Positions 17,332 through 25,704 of a stretch of DNA of 64,000 bases are shown in pieces; the stretch's first letter is position 1; each line of letters opens with the position of its first letter. The stretch covers positions 186,001 through 250,000 of the forward strand of contig MKVW01000005.1 of the NCBI GenBank assembly GCA_001898965.1. Direction: 5' to 3'. A program made the translations under genes and the position numbers. The notes under the pieces were generated by a model, which was given only the letters and a program-made list of their open reading frames with translations, made no database searches and was not told the origin of the DNA. Source of the DNA: Rhizobiales bacterium 62-17 (GTDB taxonomy: Bacteria; Pseudomonadota; Alphaproteobacteria; Rhizobiales; Beijerinckiaceae).

Positions 17332-17904
17332 ATGGCCAAGTTGATCGTATCGATGGTGACGAGCGTGGACGGCTATATCGAGAAGCCGGGCGGGGAGTTC
17401 GTGCCGCCGCCATGGTCGGACGAGGTCGAGCGCCATTGGTCGCGCTATGCCCTCGATCGGGCCGGGCATCTGGTCTATGGGCGGGTGAATTTCTTCAAGA
17501 TGAAGGATTTTTGGGCTCCCGCCGCCACCGATCCGACGAGCATCGCCGCTAGCATTTCCTATGCGCCGACGATGAACCGTCTGCCGAAGACGCTGGTCTC
17601 GCGGTCCTTCACCGGCGATCCCGGCTGGAACGGCACGCTCGCCAATGGCGATCTCGCCGGCACGATCGCGGCGCTGAAAGCGGATGTGAAGGGGGATGTC
17701 TTTTGCTTCGGCGGAGCCGGTCTCATCAACAGCCTGGTGGCGCTCGACCTGCCCGACGAATATCGATTGATGGTCGCGCCGGTGTTGTTCGGTTCTGGCA
17801 AGAAACTGTTCGAAGAGGGGCGGCCGGACCTGCCGCTGACGCGCACCGAATGTATCGCGCTCGGCACTGGATCGGTCATTCTGCACTATCGCCGCGACCG
17901 TTGA
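17332..17904 (+). CDS. Dihydrofolate reductase-like (RibD C-terminal family) protein
   Basis: 190 residues from ATG 17332, which has a strong AAGGAGG; ATG 17302 lacks one and lies in the operator. The fold is the RibD_C/DHFR-like NADPH-binding domain: LIVSMVTSVDGYI at the start, HLVYGRVNFFKM in the middle, and VFCFGGAGLINSLVALDL followed by APVLFGSGKKLFEEG. Members are NADPH-dependent reductases of mostly unknown substrate. It lies 10 bp before the GST gene and divergently from the HxlR regulator, suggesting an inducible detoxification pair. Confidence 0.82.
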   Translation: MAKLIVSMVTSVDGYIEKPGGEFVPPPWSDEVERHWSRYALDRAGHLVYGRVNFFKMKDFWAPAATDPTSIAASISYAPTMNRLPKTLVSRSFTGDPGWNGTLANGDLAGTIAALKADVKGDVFCFGGAGLINSLVALDLPDEYRLMVAPVLFGSGKKLFEEGRPDLPLTRTECIALGTGSVILHYRRDR

Positions 17905-17914
17905 GGAGAGACCG

Positions 17915-18568
17915 ATGTCGTTGACGCTCTATGGCCACCCGTTCTCGTCCTATTGTCAGAAGGTGTTCATTGCCTTGGACCTGAACGAGACGCCGTTCGA
18001 TCTGCGTATCCTCGAGGATAAGGTTGCCCTGGCGGAATTTTCCGCGCTCTGGCCGCTGAAGCGCATGCCGGCCTTGGTCGATGGCGACAAGACCGTGGTC
18101 GAGTCGACTGTCATCATCGAATATCTCGACGTGCATCACAGAGGCCGCGTGCGCCTCGTGCCCGAGGATCCCGCGGCGGCGCTCGACGTGCGCATGCTCG
18201 ATCGCTTCTTCGACAATTACATCATGACGCCGATGCAGAAGATCGTTCTCAACCAGTTGCGGCCGGTCGAGGTGCGGGATGGCTATGGCGTCGAGGAAGC
18301 GCGTGGCATGCTCGACACGGCCTATGGCTGGCTTGAGGCGCATCTCAAGGGACGGTCGTGGGCGGCCGGTGGCGATTTCACCTTGGCCGATTGTGCCGCC
18401 GCGCCCAGCCTGTTCTATGCCGATTGGGCGCATGAAATCGCGCCGCATTTTGCGCAGGTGCGGGCCTATCGTGCGCGCCTGCTCCAGCATCCCGCCGTCA
18501 AACAGGCTGTCGATGGCGGGCGGCCGTATCGCTCCTACTTTCCGTTGGGAGCGCCGGACCGAGATTAA
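17915..18568 (+). CDS. Glutathione S-transferase family protein
   Basis: 217 residues, ATG preceded by GAGGAGAG. The N-terminal thioredoxin-like domain reads LTLYGHPFSSYCQKVFIALD, with Ser11/Ser12/Cys14 at the catalytic helix start, and cis-Pro plus ESTVIIEYLD form the glutathione-binding part. The C-terminal helical domain includes WAAGGDFTLADCAAAPSLFY. GSTs conjugate glutathione to electrophiles or reduce them. It is in one unit with the RibD-like gene and under the presumed control of the divergent HxlR regulator. Confidence 0.88.
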   Translation: MSLTLYGHPFSSYCQKVFIALDLNETPFDLRILEDKVALAEFSALWPLKRMPALVDGDKTVVESTVIIEYLDVHHRGRVRLVPEDPAAALDVRMLDRFFDNYIMTPMQKIVLNQLRPVEVRDGYGVEEARGMLDTAYGWLEAHLKGRSWAAGGDFTLADCAAAPSLFYADWAHEIAPHFAQVRAYRARLLQHPAVKQAVDGGRPYRSYFPLGAPDRD

Positions 18569-18573
18569 GAGCC

Positions 18574-18715
18574 TCATCGTCATTGCGAGAAGCGCAGCGA
18601 CGAAGCAATCCATGGGCGCGTGGTAGAATGTGAAGAAATGACTGTGGTACAGGCATATTCTCGTCTGTCTCTACACCTTGATCCCTGGGTTGCTTCGCTA
18701 CGCTCGCAATGACGG
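18574..18715. repeat. Inverted pair of dispersed intergenic repeat
   Basis: The left arm begins CATCGTCATTGCGAGAAGCG (18574) and runs to GCAATCCATGGG; the right arm (18681-18715) is its approximate reverse complement, ending CTCGCAATGACGG. About 65 bp separate them. This resembles the very common CGTCATTGCGAGCG...GCAATCC intergenic repeat of Hyphomicrobiales genomes. It sits between the GST gene and a convergent Bug-family gene and could fold as a terminator. Confidence 0.75.
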
Positions 18716-18718
18716 TTC

Positions 18719-19771
18719 CTACTTCGCGTTCAGCGCTTCCTTGAGCTGGCCGATGAGCTGCGGCGAGGTGGTGTAGAGCGTGTCGACGATCTGTTGTAGT
18801 TCTTCGCCGGTTTGCGGCACCGCGTCGGTGCGCTGCTTGGCGGCGTCGGCCTGCAATTCGCGATCGCGCATCGTGTCGATGAACGCCTTGCGCAGGGCGG
18901 CAACGCGCTCCTGCGGCACGCCTGGCGGCAGCGCGAAGGGCCGCGTGATGACGCCTTGGGTGTAGAACAGATTCAGGATCTGGCGTTGTTCCGGCGTCTT
19001 GGCGAAATCGACGGTGAGTGGAATGTTCTTGCTGGCTAGTTCCGGATGCGGCTTCACGTCCTCCAGAGCCAGTACTTTGACGAGGCTGCTCGGCTCGAAC
19101 AGATCGGGATATTGCAGTTTTGCCGATGACCAGCCGAGGCCGCAGATGCCCTGCAATTCGCCTTGCTGAACGGCGAGGTTCACCTCGCGCGAGCCCTTGT
19201 AACCCGAGATGATCTTCAGCTTCGCGCCGAGCAGATTGCGGATGACGACGGGATAATCGACCAGCGTGCTGCCGGGGCCAGTGGCGCCGATGACGAGTTC
19301 CTTCTGGAAGACATCGCCATAGGTCTGCACCGGTGCATCGCGACGGGTGATGCAGACCACCGCTTCGGAATTGCCGTTGCCGATGAAGTTGAGCTTGGTC
19401 GGATCGAAACTGGCGCGCTCGGTGGTGCCAAACAGCGGTTCGAAAATCGCGCCCGGCAGGAAGATGGCGATATGGGTGCCGTCCTTCGGGGCGACCGTAT
19501 AAAGATGTTTGGCAGCGATCAGCGAGCCGGCGCCGGGCATATTGGTCGCCACCACGGCGGGATTGCCGGGGATGAAACGTTGCAGATGGCGGGCGAGCAG
19601 GCGGGCATAGACATCCAGTCCGCCGCCGACCGACGAGCCGGCGACGATGGTGACGGTCTTGCCGCGATAAAAATCGGCGATCGGGTCTTTGTTATTTTGC
19701 GCCATGGCTGGCGCGGTGAAAGCCAACAGAGCCGACAGGGCTGCGATGCGCCGGGCGCGCGAGACGATCAT
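18719..19771 (-). CDS. Bug/TctC-family extracytoplasmic substrate-binding protein (orphan)
   Basis: 350 residues, signal peptide residues 1-24 (LLAFTAPAMAQ). The Bug family (tripartite tricarboxylate transporter receptors) is indicated by FYRGKTVTIVAGSSVGGGLD near the mature N-terminus, the ligand loop NMPGAGSLIAAKHLY, and LVIGATGPGSTLVDYP. Bug proteins bind carboxylates or other small solutes in the periplasm. The TctA/TctB membrane partners are absent from the window. A second, divergent member lies at 24652. Ligand unknown. Confidence 0.86.
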   Translation of the reverse strand: MIVSRARRIAALSALLAFTAPAMAQNNKDPIADFYRGKTVTIVAGSSVGGGLDVYARLLARHLQRFIPGNPAVVATNMPGAGSLIAAKHLYTVAPKDGTHIAIFLPGAIFEPLFGTTERASFDPTKLNFIGNGNSEAVVCITRRDAPVQTYGDVFQKELVIGATGPGSTLVDYPVVIRNLLGAKLKIISGYKGSREVNLAVQQGELQGICGLGWSSAKLQYPDLFEPSSLVKVLALEDVKPHPELASKNIPLTVDFAKTPEQRQILNLFYTQGVITRPFALPPGVPQERVAALRKAFIDTMRDRELQADAAKQRTDAVPQTGEELQQIVDTLYTTSPQLIGQLKEALNAK

Positions 19772-19881
19772 GTATTTCCTCCCTTGTTTTTCCTCGATTT
19801 TCCCCGGGATGCGTGACCGCTCCCGTTTTCCCTGGTGTCCTTCCTAGAGGATTGATCGGCGGCCATAAAGCCGGAAGGGAT

Positions 19882-19910
19882 TTGACTTTTAGGGGCGTCG
19901 CCCCTACAGA
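19882..19910 (+). promoter_or_regulatory. Putative sigma-70 promoter of rpsD
   Basis: TTGACT (19882-19887), a 17-bp spacer and TACAGA (19905-19910) make a good housekeeping promoter. The spacer is itself an inverted repeat AGGGGC-GTC-GCCCCT (19891-19905). It lies 234 bp before the rpsD start, leaving a long leader with several small hairpins (for example GCCGGA-TTT-TCCGGC near 19972 and CCTCTT-AAAGAGG near 20000). Nothing else is seen in the gap 19772-20143. Confidence 0.45.
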
Positions 19911-20143
19911 GCCCCGGTCCGGGCGCCTTTGGGTGCCGGGATCATGCACCCGTGGCCGTTCCCAGGCCGGATTTTCCGGCGCGGTGAGCAGCCTGTCGGC
20001 CTCTTAAAGAGGCAGAGGAGGGCGCTTTCCTTCCCATGGCGGAAGGATCGCGGACGAGCGATGCGCCGGAAGTCCTTTCAGACTCCAGCGCGGGCGCTGG
20101 CCTTGGTCCTTTTGCCGATATGACACGGTTTTTGAGGACTAAG

Positions 20144-20761
20144 ATGACCAAACGCGCAGAATCCAAGTACAAAATCGACCGCCGCATGGGCGAGAACATC
20201 TGGGGTCGCCCGAAGAGCCCGGTGAACCGCCGCGAATACGGCCCGGGCCAGCACGGCCAGCGCCGCAAGGGCAAGCTCTCCGACTACGGCACCCAGCTCA
20301 AGGCCAAGCAGAAGGTCAAGGGCTACTACGGCAACATCTCCGAGAAGCAGTTCCGCAAGTACTATCAGGAAGCGGTGCGCATGAAGGGCGACTCGGGCGA
20401 CAACCTGATCGCGTTGCTCGAGCGTCGTCTCGACGCGGTGGTCTATCGCGCCAAGTTCGTGCCGACCGTTTTCGCGGCCCGCCAGTTCGTCAACCACGGC
20501 CACGTCAAGGTCAATGGCCGCAAGGTCAACATCGCTTCGTACCTGGTGAAGGTCGGTGACGTGATCGAAGTGAAGGAAGCTTCTCGCCAGCTCACCATCG
20601 TTCTGGAAGCGAGCCAGCTCGCCGAGCGCGACGTGCCGGATTATTACGAAGTCGATCACGGCAAGATGACCGCCAAGGTCACCCGCATTCCGCTGCCGTC
20701 GGAGGTTCCCTATCCGACCGTGATGGAACCGAACCTGGTCATCGAATTCTATTCGCGCTGA
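20144..20761 (+). CDS. rpsD: 30S ribosomal protein S4
   Basis: 205 residues from ATG 20144 (GAGGACTAAG upstream); longer readings add unrelated sequence. It is a primary 16S rRNA-binding protein of the small subunit. Evidence: [40 protein letters not shown], and the S4 RNA-binding domain [20 protein letters not shown] followed by [16 protein letters not shown]. The usual zinc cysteines of some S4 types are absent, as in many alphaproteobacteria. It stands alone, outside any ribosomal operon, with its own promoter and terminator. S4 represses its own synthesis in some bacteria; the long leader here would allow that. Confidence 0.97.
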   Translation: MTKRAESKYKIDRRMGENIWGRPKSPVNRREYGPGQHGQRRKGKLSDYGTQLKAKQKVKGYYGNISEKQFRKYYQEAVRMKGDSGDNLIALLERRLDAVVYRAKFVPTVFAARQFVNHGHVKVNGRKVNIASYLVKVGDVIEVKEASRQLTIVLEASQLAERDVPDYYEVDHGKMTAKVTRIPLPSEVPYPTVMEPNLVIEFYSR

Positions 20762-20791
20762 TTTAAACTCAGTCGCACAATCGAACTCGTC

Positions 20792-20824
20792 AGGCCGTCG
20801 CACTTTGTGCGGCGGCCTTTCTCA
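20792..20824 (+). terminator. Intrinsic terminator of rpsD
   Basis: Twelve-bp stem AGGCCGTCGCAC / GTGCGGCGGCCT (one wobble), three-base loop, then TTTCTC. It lies 30 bp after the rpsD stop. Confidence 0.8.
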
Positions 20825-20914
20825 TTGCGGCTTGTCTCATTACGGTTTGCGTTTCGCCGGTGCGCAGAAAAAGGGGATGTTTCAGCATCCCTCTTTATGC
20901 GGCCAAGCGCGCGT

Positions 20915-21370
20915 TTATTTCCAGGGCGTCGGCGCCGGCACTTCGGCGGGGCCTTCCTCGACATCGATACTGGCGAAATCGGCGGGGCCGACGATTTCAA
21001 GATATTCCATGTCGGGCGAGTAATCGTAGAGATAGTGCACGATGCCGGGGCGCTGGTGGACGCAGTCACCCGCTTCGACGAGGGTGATCTTGTCCTCGTA
21101 CATGAATTTCGCCCAGCCCTTGGTCATCAACACGATCTGGAAATCGGCGACGTGAATGTGCCAGCCGGTGCCTTTCTCCGGCGGCAGATTGGCCTTCACC
21201 AGATGGGCGATGACCTTGCCATTGGTCGCCTTGGCGATGCCAAGGTCCTTATAGAGAAAGAAGTCGCGCAGGCCTTCGCCACGCCATTGCGTGTCGGCGG
21301 GCTTGGTGTGGGAGAACTCCGTCGCAGAGGCGGAAGTGGTGTCAGGCTCGGTAGTGGGCTTGTCCAACAT
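20915..21370 (-). CDS. Cupin-domain protein
   Basis: 151 residues from ATG 21370, preceded by AAAGGAG; an ATG at 21400 in the same frame has no site. The single cupin barrel is marked by GTGWHIHVADFQIVLMTKGW (His-x-His metal ligands) and AGDCVHQRPGIVHYLYDY (third His). The N-terminal 25 residues are Thr/Ser-rich and probably disordered. No catalytic function can be assigned; such small cupins act as dioxygenases, isomerases or sensors. It stands alone between convergent rpsD and a GST gene on the same strand. Confidence 0.8.
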   Translation of the reverse strand: MLDKPTTEPDTTSASATEFSHTKPADTQWRGEGLRDFFLYKDLGIAKATNGKVIAHLVKANLPPEKGTGWHIHVADFQIVLMTKGWAKFMYEDKITLVEAGDCVHQRPGIVHYLYDYSPDMEYLEIVGPADFASIDVEEGPAEVPAPTPWK

Positions 21371-21451
21371 GGCATGCTCCTTTCGCCACGCTTCAAACAC
21401 GGCTGACCTTCGTCGCTTGCCTTGGCCCCGGGATCTTCCCTTCGCGCTTTT

Positions 21452-22105
21452 TTAAAATTCGACTTCGAGTTCCTCGATTTCTTCCGGTTCCTCCAAGGCG
21501 GTATCGGTCCATTCCTGCATCGCCGGCCAGGCGAGAACGCGATCGCGATAGCCGGCGCAGGCGGCATCCAGTTTGACGTCATAGGTGACGAAACGGGTGG
21601 CGACGGGCGCATACATGGCATCGGCCATGGAGAATTCGCCGAACAGGAACGGTCCGCCATAGGCGCGCAGGCATTCGTTCCAGATGGTGGCGATGCGCGC
21701 GATATCGGCATCGGCTTTCGACCAGACTTTGAAATTCGGGAACCGTGCCCGCAAATTCATCGGCAGGGCCGAGCGCAGCGCGCTGAAGCCGGAATGCATT
21801 TCGCCGGAGATGGAGCGGCAATGGGCACGCTTCGCCCGATCTTTGGGCAGAAGGCCCGACTTTGGGGCGATCTCGTTGAGAAACTCACCAATCGCCAACG
21901 TGTCCCAAATCTTGATGCCTTCATATTCCAGACAGGGCACCAGGATCGATGGCGAGAGCAGCAAAATCTCGGCGCGGGCATCGAGATCGTCAGGCGCCAC
22001 CATGATTTCCGTGAACGGCACGCCCGACTGCTTGGCCATCAGCCAGCCGCGCAGGGACCAGGATGAATAATTCCGACTGCTCAAGGTAATGGTGGTACGC
22101 GCCAT
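21452..22105 (-). CDS. Glutathione S-transferase family protein (NYSSWSLR type)
   Basis: 217 residues from ATG 22105, which has GGGGAG; upstream in-frame ATGs lie within the divergent phaZ region. The N-terminal thioredoxin-like domain starts ITLSSRNYSSWSLRGWLMAK, typical of a GST subgroup in which a Ser replaces the catalytic Tyr. The C-terminal helical domain includes GPFLFGEFSMADAMYAPVAT. The last 20 residues are strongly acidic (LEEPEEIEELEVEF). It is probably a glutathione-dependent enzyme of unknown substrate. Confidence 0.85.
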   Translation of the reverse strand: MARTTITLSSRNYSSWSLRGWLMAKQSGVPFTEIMVAPDDLDARAEILLLSPSILVPCLEYEGIKIWDTLAIGEFLNEIAPKSGLLPKDRAKRAHCRSISGEMHSGFSALRSALPMNLRARFPNFKVWSKADADIARIATIWNECLRAYGGPFLFGEFSMADAMYAPVATRFVTYDVKLDAACAGYRDRVLAWPAMQEWTDTALEEPEEIEELEVEF

Positions 22106-22207
22106 GCTCCCCGCCTGTTGGGCCGCGATCATTTGCAATATCAATGCAATCGCTATGCCATGGCATATGCCTTGCTTCGGTCTTTCGCGTAACCGGGTGC
22201 CGTGGCG

Positions 22208-23419
22208 ATGTATCAATATTATCAAGCCTACGCCGATCTCACCGATCCGGTCCGGATGCTGGCGGCGAATGCCGAGCGCATCCTCACGGTCTGGGGCAGC
22301 GATGTCACCGCGTCGCCGATCAAGCGGATGGCCGCCTATTACGAGCTTGTCGCGCTCGCCGGCTTCACCCACACGCGGCCCGACTACGGCATCAAAACGG
22401 TGGAGGTGCGCGGCGAGACCAAGCCGGTCACCGAGACAGTCGCGCTCGATACGGATTTCTGTTCGCTGCTGCGCTTCACCCGCAAGGGCGGCGAGGACGC
22501 GCCGAAAGTGCTGCTGCTGGCGCCGATGTCCGGCCATTTCGCCACGCTGTTGCGCGGCACGGTGCGCACGCTGCTGAAGGACTATCAGGTTTATATTTCC
22601 GACTGGAAGAACGTGCGCGACATTCCGCTGTCGGCGGGGCCGTTCGACCTCGATGATTTCATCGACCACGTGATCCGCTTCATCAAATTTCTCGGGCCGC
22701 AATCGCATGTGATGGCGGTCTGTCAGCCGACGGTGCCGACATTAGCCGCCGTCGCTTTGATGGCGCAGGACAAGGATCCTGATCAGCCCGCCAGCCTGAC
22801 CTTGATGGCGGGGCCGATCGACACGCGCATTTCGCCGACCGTGGTCAACAAACTGGCGACCGACCATCCGTTGGAATGGTTTCGCGACAAGCTCGTCGGC
22901 ATCGTGCCGGGCACGCTCAAAGGCAGCGGCCGCCTGGTCTATCCGGGCTTCCTGCAGCTCGCCGCCTTCATGAGCATGAATCTCGAACGGCATGCGAAAT
23001 CCTTCGCCGATCTGTTCAAGCACCGTCTCGAAGGCGAGTTCGAGAAGGCCGATACGATCCGCGATTTCTACAAGGAATATTTCGCCATCATGGATTTGAG
23101 CGGCGAGTTCTATTTGCAGACGATCAAGAGCGTGTTTCAGGATGCGGCGTTGGCGCAGGGGCAGCTTACCTATCGCGGTCGTCTTATCGAGCCCAAGGCG
23201 ATCAAACGCACTTTTCTGCTCACCGTCGAAGGCGAGCGCGACGACATTTGCGCCATCGGCCAGACGTTGGCGGCGCATGATCTGTGTTCCGGTCTGCGGC
23301 CCTATATGAAATCGCATCATATGGAGCCGGGCGCCGGGCACTATGGCGTATTCAACGGCAAGCGGTGGGACAATCGCATCTATCCGAAGGTGCGCGACCA
23401 CATTCAGGCGAGCGTTTAA
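22208..23419 (+). CDS. phaZ: Intracellular polyhydroxyalkanoate depolymerase PhaZ
   Basis: 403 residues from ATG 22208 (a GTG lies two codons earlier). It degrades intracellular polyhydroxybutyrate granules. The nucleophile is a Cys, C172 in VMAVCQPTVPTLAA, as in Ralstonia PhaZ1-type enzymes, rather than Ser. Other marks are YQAYADLTDPVRMLA at the N-terminus, VYISDWKNVRDIPL, and a catalytic His in the C-terminal GAGHYGVFNGKRW. This implies that the organism stores PHA. No phaC, phaR or phasin gene is nearby. Its stop overlaps the stop of convergent ccdA in the sequence TTAA. Confidence 0.93.
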   Translation: MYQYYQAYADLTDPVRMLAANAERILTVWGSDVTASPIKRMAAYYELVALAGFTHTRPDYGIKTVEVRGETKPVTETVALDTDFCSLLRFTRKGGEDAPKVLLLAPMSGHFATLLRGTVRTLLKDYQVYISDWKNVRDIPLSAGPFDLDDFIDHVIRFIKFLGPQSHVMAVCQPTVPTLAAVALMAQDKDPDQPASLTLMAGPIDTRISPTVVNKLATDHPLEWFRDKLVGIVPGTLKGSGRLVYPGFLQLAAFMSMNLERHAKSFADLFKHRLEGEFEKADTIRDFYKEYFAIMDLSGEFYLQTIKSVFQDAALAQGQLTYRGRLIEPKAIKRTFLLTVEGERDDICAIGQTLAAHDLCSGLRPYMKSHHMEPGAGHYGVFNGKRWDNRIYPKVRDHIQASV

Positions 23420-24132
23420 AAGCGCGTCGTCAGGTCGGTCAGCCATTGCGGCGAGACGTTGACGAGGAATGTCTCGAGGCGCTTGTCGATGCCGGTCAGG
23501 ACGGCGAGGCCGGCCGCGATCAGCAGCAGACCGAAACCGATCTTAAGGGGCGTGCCGCTGCCGCGCAGGCGATCACGCCACGCCAGCAGCGACTGGCGCG
23601 AGGCGAAGCCGAGCAGGGCCAGCGGCAGGCCGGCGCCGATCCCAAACACGATCATGGTGAGCGTCACCATGCCAAGATTCTCGCCGCGTGCGGCAAGAAT
23701 GCTGGCGGCACCCAAGGTCGGGCCGACGCAGGGCGACCAGACCGCGCCGAGCAGCAGGCCGACGCCGAACTGACCGCCGAGGCCGGACGTGGAAAAGCCG
23801 CCAAAGCGGTTTTCGGCCCAAGTGGAGATGGGGCCTGCCGCGGTGGCAAGCCGCATCTGCGCCGCCGGCAGCATCAAGATGACACCGATCAGGATGAGGA
23901 GGATCGCGGCGACCTTGCGGAAGAATTCGGCATCGATGTCGAGCGCGAAACCGAACAGCGCGACGAACAGGCCAATTACGGTGAAGGACAGGGCCAGCCC
24001 GGTCGCAAGCGCCAACGGTCCCCATCGATGTTGCGACGTAGCGGCGCCAAGCACGATCGGCAGCAGCGGCAACACGCAAGGCGAGAGAAGGGTCAGCAGG
24101 CCGGCGATGAAAGCGAGCGCGAGCGTGGTCAC
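23416..24132 (-). CDS. ccdA: Cytochrome c-type biogenesis protein CcdA
   Basis: 238 residues with six predicted membrane segments. CcdA passes electrons from cytoplasmic thioredoxin across the membrane to periplasmic thioredoxin-like proteins. The two redox cysteines are in LLSPCVLPLLPIVLG (helix 1) and AVWSPCVGPTLGAAS (helix 4), with the typical Pro-flanked contexts. The gene follows the thioredoxin-like gene at 24146-24544 by 13 bp on the same strand, so the two probably form a dedicated reductant-relay pair. It overlaps the end of convergent phaZ by 4 bp. Confidence 0.9.
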   Translation of the reverse strand: MTTLALAFIAGLLTLLSPCVLPLLPIVLGAATSQHRWGPLALATGLALSFTVIGLFVALFGFALDIDAEFFRKVAAILLILIGVILMLPAAQMRLATAAGPISTWAENRFGGFSTSGLGGQFGVGLLLGAVWSPCVGPTLGAASILAARGENLGMVTLTMIVFGIGAGLPLALLGFASRQSLLAWRDRLRGSGTPLKIGFGLLLIAAGLAVLTGIDKRLETFLVNVSPQWLTDLTTRF

Positions 24133-24145
24133 CCTGTCCCCTCGT

Positions 24146-24544
24146 TCAGAGCGCGGTCTGGAGCAGAGCCTCCAACGACATCGGATCGGTGATGCCGGTG
24201 GAACGCTGCATCTCGTCCGTGCCGGTGAAACTAATATAGGTCGATTGGCGGGTGACGCGGAATTTCTTCAGCACGTCTTTCTGCGTGTCGAAGTCGACGG
24301 CGAAGATCAGCAGTTTGTCGAACTCGGGCTTCTTCTCCAATTGCTCCATGACGACTTTCTGCTTGGCGCAGATCGGGCACCAGGGCGCGTGGACTTCGAC
24401 GACGATCGATCGCCCGGCTTTCTGGGCGGCGAGAAAAGCCGCTTCCGTATAGGGTTGACGCTCCGTCGCCCAGGCGGGCATGACACTGGCGAGGAGGCCG
24501 CAGGCGGCCGTGGCGATGAGAATGCGGCGTGACAGGACGATCAT
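24146..24544 (-). CDS. Periplasmic thioredoxin-like protein
   Basis: 132 residues with an N-terminal signal sequence (about 1-27, ending MPAWA). The thioredoxin fold has the active site VHAPWCPICAKQKVVMEQL (CPIC) and the cis-Pro region is replaced by VTRQSTYISF. It is likely exported and kept reduced by CcdA, encoded directly downstream. The substrate could be an apocytochrome or another periplasmic disulfide. CPIC is less usual than CGPC or CPTC. The start is ATG 24544, preceded by GAGGAAAC. Confidence 0.85.
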   Translation of the reverse strand: MIVLSRRILIATAACGLLASVMPAWATERQPYTEAAFLAAQKAGRSIVVEVHAPWCPICAKQKVVMEQLEKKPEFDKLLIFAVDFDTQKDVLKKFRVTRQSTYISFTGTDEMQRSTGITDPMSLEALLQTAL

Positions 24545-24651
24545 GTTTCCTCGCTTGATCCTCTCAAGATAAGCAGGCGGCCGTGGCCCGTCCAGGATGC
24601 GCAGGCTCCGTTCAAGCGATGTTGAATGATGCGGTTGGCGACGCTCCGGCC

Positions 24652-25671
24652 TTATTCGACCAGTTTTTTCAACCGTTCGGCCAAGGGCTTGGGTGTGGCG
24701 AGCGCCGATGTCACGATGGCTTGCAGGTCCTGGCCGATGATCGGATCGATTTCGATCTTGAGGTTCTGGGCTTCGTGACGGAAGTCCTCATCCTTGAAAA
24801 GCGCGCGATAGGCGTTGATCAAAGCCGCTAGCCGCTCAGGCGGAATGCCGGGCGAACCGACGAGAGGACGGCCGAGTTCGGAGCCGGTGGCGAGCAAAGC
24901 GAAAATCTTGCGATCGTCGTCATTGCGGGCAAGCTCGGTGAGGAGCGGCGCATCGGTCACACCATTGGATGTCTTCAGCGCCGATTGTACGAGGAAGACG
25001 ATGTTCTTGTTGGCGATCCAATTGGGATTGGTCACCTTCCACGAGGACAGGGTGTTCCAGCGGCCCATGGATTCGCCGCGCTCCATGGCCAGATTAATCT
25101 GCGCGCCGCCGGGATAGCCGGGCACGATCTTGATCTTGGTGCCGAGCAGCGCGTTCATCACCGTCGGCACCATGACGCTCGGTGAGCCCGCGCCGCTGGC
25201 GCCGAGAACGAATTCGCGCTTCGTCATCTCGTCCCAGGTTTTGACGCCGGTGGTGTGCCAGGCGACGAGACATTCCTGCGTCGGCGCGATCGTGCCAATC
25301 CAATTGAAGCGGCCGGCATCGAAACGCACGGCGGCATCGCCCAGCACCTGTGAGAGCGGCAGGCTCGACACCATGATGCCGAGTGTCGTGCCGTCCTTCG
25401 GCGCAACGTTGTAGAGATAGTTGGCGGCGACGAGACCGCCGCCGCCGGTCATCGTCTGATGCAGCACCGTTGGCTGGCCAGGCAGATGGCGGCCGAGAAA
25501 GCGGCTCACCAGCTTGCCGTGAATGTCGTATTCGCCGCCCGCCGATGCCCAATTGATGATGCGGATGGTGTTGCCGCGATAGAAATCGGCAATGGGATCG
25601 GCAATGGGATCGGCTTGCACCGCCGTTGCCGTCATCGCAGCCAAAAGCATGGCTCCGCCGTGAAGACGCAT
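24652..25671 (-). CDS. Bug/TctC-family substrate-binding protein (orphan, second copy)
   Basis: 339 residues with a signal peptide of about 20. Bug-family marks: FYRGNTIRIINWASAGGEYD, MTGGGGLVAANYLYNVAPKD and VLGASGAGSPS. It is periplasmic and expected to bind a small organic solute for a tripartite transporter, but no TctA or TctB gene is present. The mature N-terminus carries a 12-bp tandem duplication (25591-25614) that doubles the residues DPIA. It is only distantly similar to the member at 18719. Ligand unknown. Confidence 0.84.
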   Translation of the reverse strand: MRLHGGAMLLAAMTATAVQADPIADPIADFYRGNTIRIINWASAGGEYDIHGKLVSRFLGRHLPGQPTVLHQTMTGGGGLVAANYLYNVAPKDGTTLGIMVSSLPLSQVLGDAAVRFDAGRFNWIGTIAPTQECLVAWHTTGVKTWDEMTKREFVLGASGAGSPSVMVPTVMNALLGTKIKIVPGYPGGAQINLAMERGESMGRWNTLSSWKVTNPNWIANKNIVFLVQSALKTSNGVTDAPLLTELARNDDDRKIFALLATGSELGRPLVGSPGIPPERLAALINAYRALFKDEDFRHEAQNLKIEIDPIIGQDLQAIVTSALATPKPLAERLKKLVE

Positions 25672-25704
25672 AGTTTCCTCCCAACTTTATCGTTGGGGGA
25701 GAGC

